A stretch of DNA of 5,398 nucleotides. Origin: Hydrogenophaga sp. GTDB lineage: Bacteria > Pseudomonadota > Gammaproteobacteria > Burkholderiales > Burkholderiaceae_C. The stretch lies in assembly GCA_018335615.1 (NCBI GenBank), contig JAGXRS010000410.1, positions 1-5,398 on the forward strand. Direction: 5' to 3'. The notes beneath the pieces were generated by a model. The model saw only the letters and a program-made list of their open reading frames with translations. It ran no database searches and was not told the DNA's origin. Below, one piece after another: positions 3,756 through 5,398 of this stretch (its first letter is position 1; each line of letters begins with the position of its first letter). The translations under genes and the position numbers were made by a program.

Positions 3756-5398
3756 GCCGCCGCTCCGCTCTCCACCGCCACGGTGGCGAAACCTTTGAAG
3801 CCGCCCTTCTTCAGGTGGATCAGCAAGAGCGAAATACTCGCGGGCGTGATGCCCGAGATGCGGGCCGCCTGCCCCAGCGTTTCAGGGCGGTGCTTGGCCA
3901 GCTTCTGCCGCGCTTCGAACGACAGCGCATTCACCTGCAGATAGTCCAGATCGGGCGGCAGCTTCAGCCCTTCGTAATGCGAGGCCCGCTCCACCTCGCT
4001 TTTTTGCCGGTCGATATAGCCCGAGTATTTGGCGGCGATCTCCACCTGCTCCACCACCGGCTCCAGCAACTCGGCCAGCGTTTCACGTGAAACATCAGCA
4101 GTGGCGTGCTTGCCACCGTCAAGACCCATCAGGTCGACGTACGACACACCCGGACGGCGCAACAGATCCAGCAAGTTGTGTTCGTGCTCGATCGCCTTCC
4201 CCAGTACCCGCTCACTCTCGGCGGCGGGCAGGTTGCGCGGGTTCACCCAGGTGGATTTCAGGCGTTCTGTTTCACGTGAAACAGCATCCCGTTTGCGGCT
4301 GAAAGCGTCCCAGCGCGCGTCGTCCACCAAGCCCATGCGGCGTCCGGCTTCGGTCAGGCGCATGTCGGCGTTGTCCTCGCGCAATTGCAGGCGGAACTCG
4401 GCGCGGCTGGTGAACATGCGGTAGGGCTCGGTCACGCCCTGCGTGACGAGATCGTCCACCAGGACACCCAGGTAGGCCTCGTCGCGGCGCGGCAGCCAAG
4501 CGTCCTGGCCCTGGCACTGCAGCGCGGCGTTCAGGCCGGCAAACAGACCCTGGGCAGCGGCCTCTTCGTAGCCAGTCGTGCCGTTGATCTGGCCCGCAAA
4601 GAACAGGCCCTGGATCTGCTTGGTCTCGAAGCTGTTTTTCAGCGAGCGCGGATCGAAGTAGTCGTATTCGATGGCGTAGCCCGGCCGCAGGATGTGCGCG
4701 TTCTCCAGACCCTGCATGCTGCGCACCAGTGCGTACTGGATGTCGAATGGCAGGCTGGTGCTGATGCCGTTGGGGTAGACCTCGTGTGTGGTCAGGCCCT
4801 CGGGCTCCAGGAAGATCTGGTGGCTGTCCTTGTCGGCGAAGCGGTTGATCTTGTCTTCCACGCTCGGGCAGTAGCGCGGGCCCACGCCCTCGATCTTGCC
4901 GGTGAACATGGGGCTGCGGTCGAAGCCGCTGCGGATGATGTCGTGCGTCTGTGCGTTGGTGTGCGTGATCCAGCACGGAATCTGCCGGGGATGCATCGCC
5001 GTGCTGCCCATGAAGCTGAACACCGGCACGGGGCGATCCGCGTTCAGGCCGCCGGGCATGCCGTCACCCGGCTGCTCGGCGCACTTCGCCCAGTCGATGC
5101 TGCGCCCGTCCAGGCGCGGCGGCGTGCCGGTTTTCAGGCGGCCCTGAGGCAGCTTCAGTTCCTTCAGCCGTGCCGACAGGCTCACGGCGGGCGGGTCCCC
5201 TGCCCGGCCGGCCGCGTAGTTGTTCAGGCCCACATGGATCTTGCCGTCGAGAAAAGTGCCGGCGGTCAGCACCACGGTGCGGCTGCGGAAGCGAATGCCC
5301 ACCTGCGTCACCGCGCCCACCACCCGGTCGCCTTCCACCATCAGGTCGTCCACCGCCTGCTGGAACAGCCACAGGTTGGGCTGGTTCTCCAGCATGCG
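3752..5398 (-). CDS. mnmG: tRNA uridine-5-carboxymethylaminomethyl modification enzyme MnmG (GidA), N-terminus cut by window edge
   Basis: MnmG is the FAD-dependent partner of the GTPase MnmE; together they build the 5-carboxymethylaminomethyl group on wobble U34 of certain tRNAs in the cytoplasm. 548 residues are visible, numbered here from the first complete codon at the window edge. Motifs include GRLKTGTPPRLDG, QIPCWITHT, RYCPSVEDKI with the likely catalytic cysteine at visible residue 177 (E. coli Cys277), EVYPNGISTSLP, YAIEYDYFDPR and FAGQINGTTGYEEAAAQG. The C-terminal helical domain that contacts MnmE follows, with AAKYSGYIDRQ and ARISGITPASISLLLIHL. From the cysteine offset about 100 N-terminal residues, including the first FAD-binding glycine motif, lie outside the window. 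Its stop overlaps the rsmG start (ATGA). Two parS sites lie in the reading frame, each read as VSRET (visible residues 373-377 and 436-440). The gene shows no frameshift. Confidence 0.98.
   Translation of the reverse strand, partial: RMLENQPNLWLFQQAVDDLMVEGDRVVGAVTQVGIRFRSRTVVLTAGTFLDGKIHVGLNNYAAGRAGDPPAVSLSARLKELKLPQGRLKTGTPPRLDGRSIDWAKCAEQPGDGMPGGLNADRPVPVFSFMGSTAMHPRQIPCWITHTNAQTHDIIRSGFDRSPMFTGKIEGVGPRYCPSVEDKINRFADKDSHQIFLEPEGLTTHEVYPNGISTSLPFDIQYALVRSMQGLENAHILRPGYAIEYDYFDPRSLKNSFETKQIQGLFFAGQINGTTGYEEAAAQGLFAGLNAALQCQGQDAWLPRRDEAYLGVLVDDLVTQGVTEPYRMFTSRAEFRLQLREDNADMRLTEAGRRMGLVDDARWDAFSRKRDAVSRETERLKSTWVNPRNLPAAESERVLGKAIEHEHNLLDLLRRPGVSYVDLMGLDGGKHATADVSRETLAELLEPVVEQVEIAAKYSGYIDRQKSEVERASHYEGLKLPPDLDYLQVNALSFEARQKLAKHRPETLGQAARISGITPASISLLLIHLKKGGFKGFATVAVESGAAA
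3763..3766 (-). promoter_or_regulatory. Ribosome binding site of rsmG
   Basis: GGAG on the minus strand lies 7 nt before the rsmG ATG, inside the last codons of mnmG. It confirms the ATG at 3755 and allows restarting by ribosomes that finish mnmG. Confidence 0.55.
4079..4094. promoter_or_regulatory. parS: parS site within mnmG, one mismatch
   Basis: CGTTTCACGTGAAACA has a perfect 14-bp core palindrome and differs from the full 16-bp consensus only at its first base (C at 4079). It encodes DVSRET in the C-terminal region of MnmG. It lies 189 bp from the next site. Confidence 0.92.
4268..4283. promoter_or_regulatory. parS: parS site within mnmG, perfect
   Basis: TGTTTCACGTGAAACA matches the consensus exactly, and one more base pair on each side extends the palindrome to 18 bp (4267-4284). 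It encodes AVSRET in MnmG, in the same codon phase as the site at 4079-4094. Confidence 0.95.

Noticed and set aside
2787..3944. Plus-strand 385-codon open frame across the intergenic region and rsmG
   Set aside because: It is antisense to rsmG and the end of mnmG, starts within the inverted repeat and has no recognisable domain.

Overview
The window is GC-rich (roughly two-thirds G+C by eye), and every gene I can support lies on the minus strand, so transcription runs from the high coordinates to the low ones. In that direction the order is: mnmG (gidA, 5' end outside the window), rsmG (gidB), a 508-bp gene-free gap holding a large inverted repeat, a LysE/RhtB-family exporter, parA (soj), an RBBP9/YdeN-like serine hydrolase, and parB (spo0J, 3' end outside the window). 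mnmG-rsmG followed by parA-parB is the conserved origin-proximal neighbourhood of many bacterial chromosomes. The protein sequences, GC content and the extra exporter and hydrolase suggest a betaproteobacterium of order Burkholderiales, most likely family Comamonadaceae (for example relatives of Acidovorax or Hydrogenophaga). That placement is inference from recognition, not from a search.

Region by region: 5398-3752 encodes the tRNA-modifying enzyme MnmG, whose stop overlaps the start of rsmG (ATGA). rsmG (3755-3087) encodes the 16S rRNA G527 methyltransferase. From 3086 to 2579 I see no gene. Positions 2724-3025 form one long imperfect palindrome, with a perfect 20-bp outer pair, a 29/30 inner pair and weaker pairing between and inside them. 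From 2578 down to the left edge four genes are tightly packed: lysE-like, 20 bp, parA, 4-bp ATGA overlap, hydrolase, 1 bp, parB. This looks like one operon.

The clearest non-coding signal is a cluster of four parS centromere sites (consensus TGTTTCACGTGAAACA) at 1145-1160, 3154-3169, 4079-4094 and 4268-4283. Two are perfect and two have one mismatch. All lie inside coding sequence: two in mnmG, one in rsmG, and one across the first codons of the hydrolase, just after the parA stop. ParB made here should bind these sites, spread as a CTP-dependent clamp, and with ParA segregate the replication origin. The window is therefore both a gene cluster and the chromosome's centromere.

The points most worth a second look are the uncharacterised hydrolase wedged between parA and parB with a perfect parS built into its N-terminus, the large inverted repeat between the gid and par gene groups, and the way parS is tolerated in two of the three reading frames.
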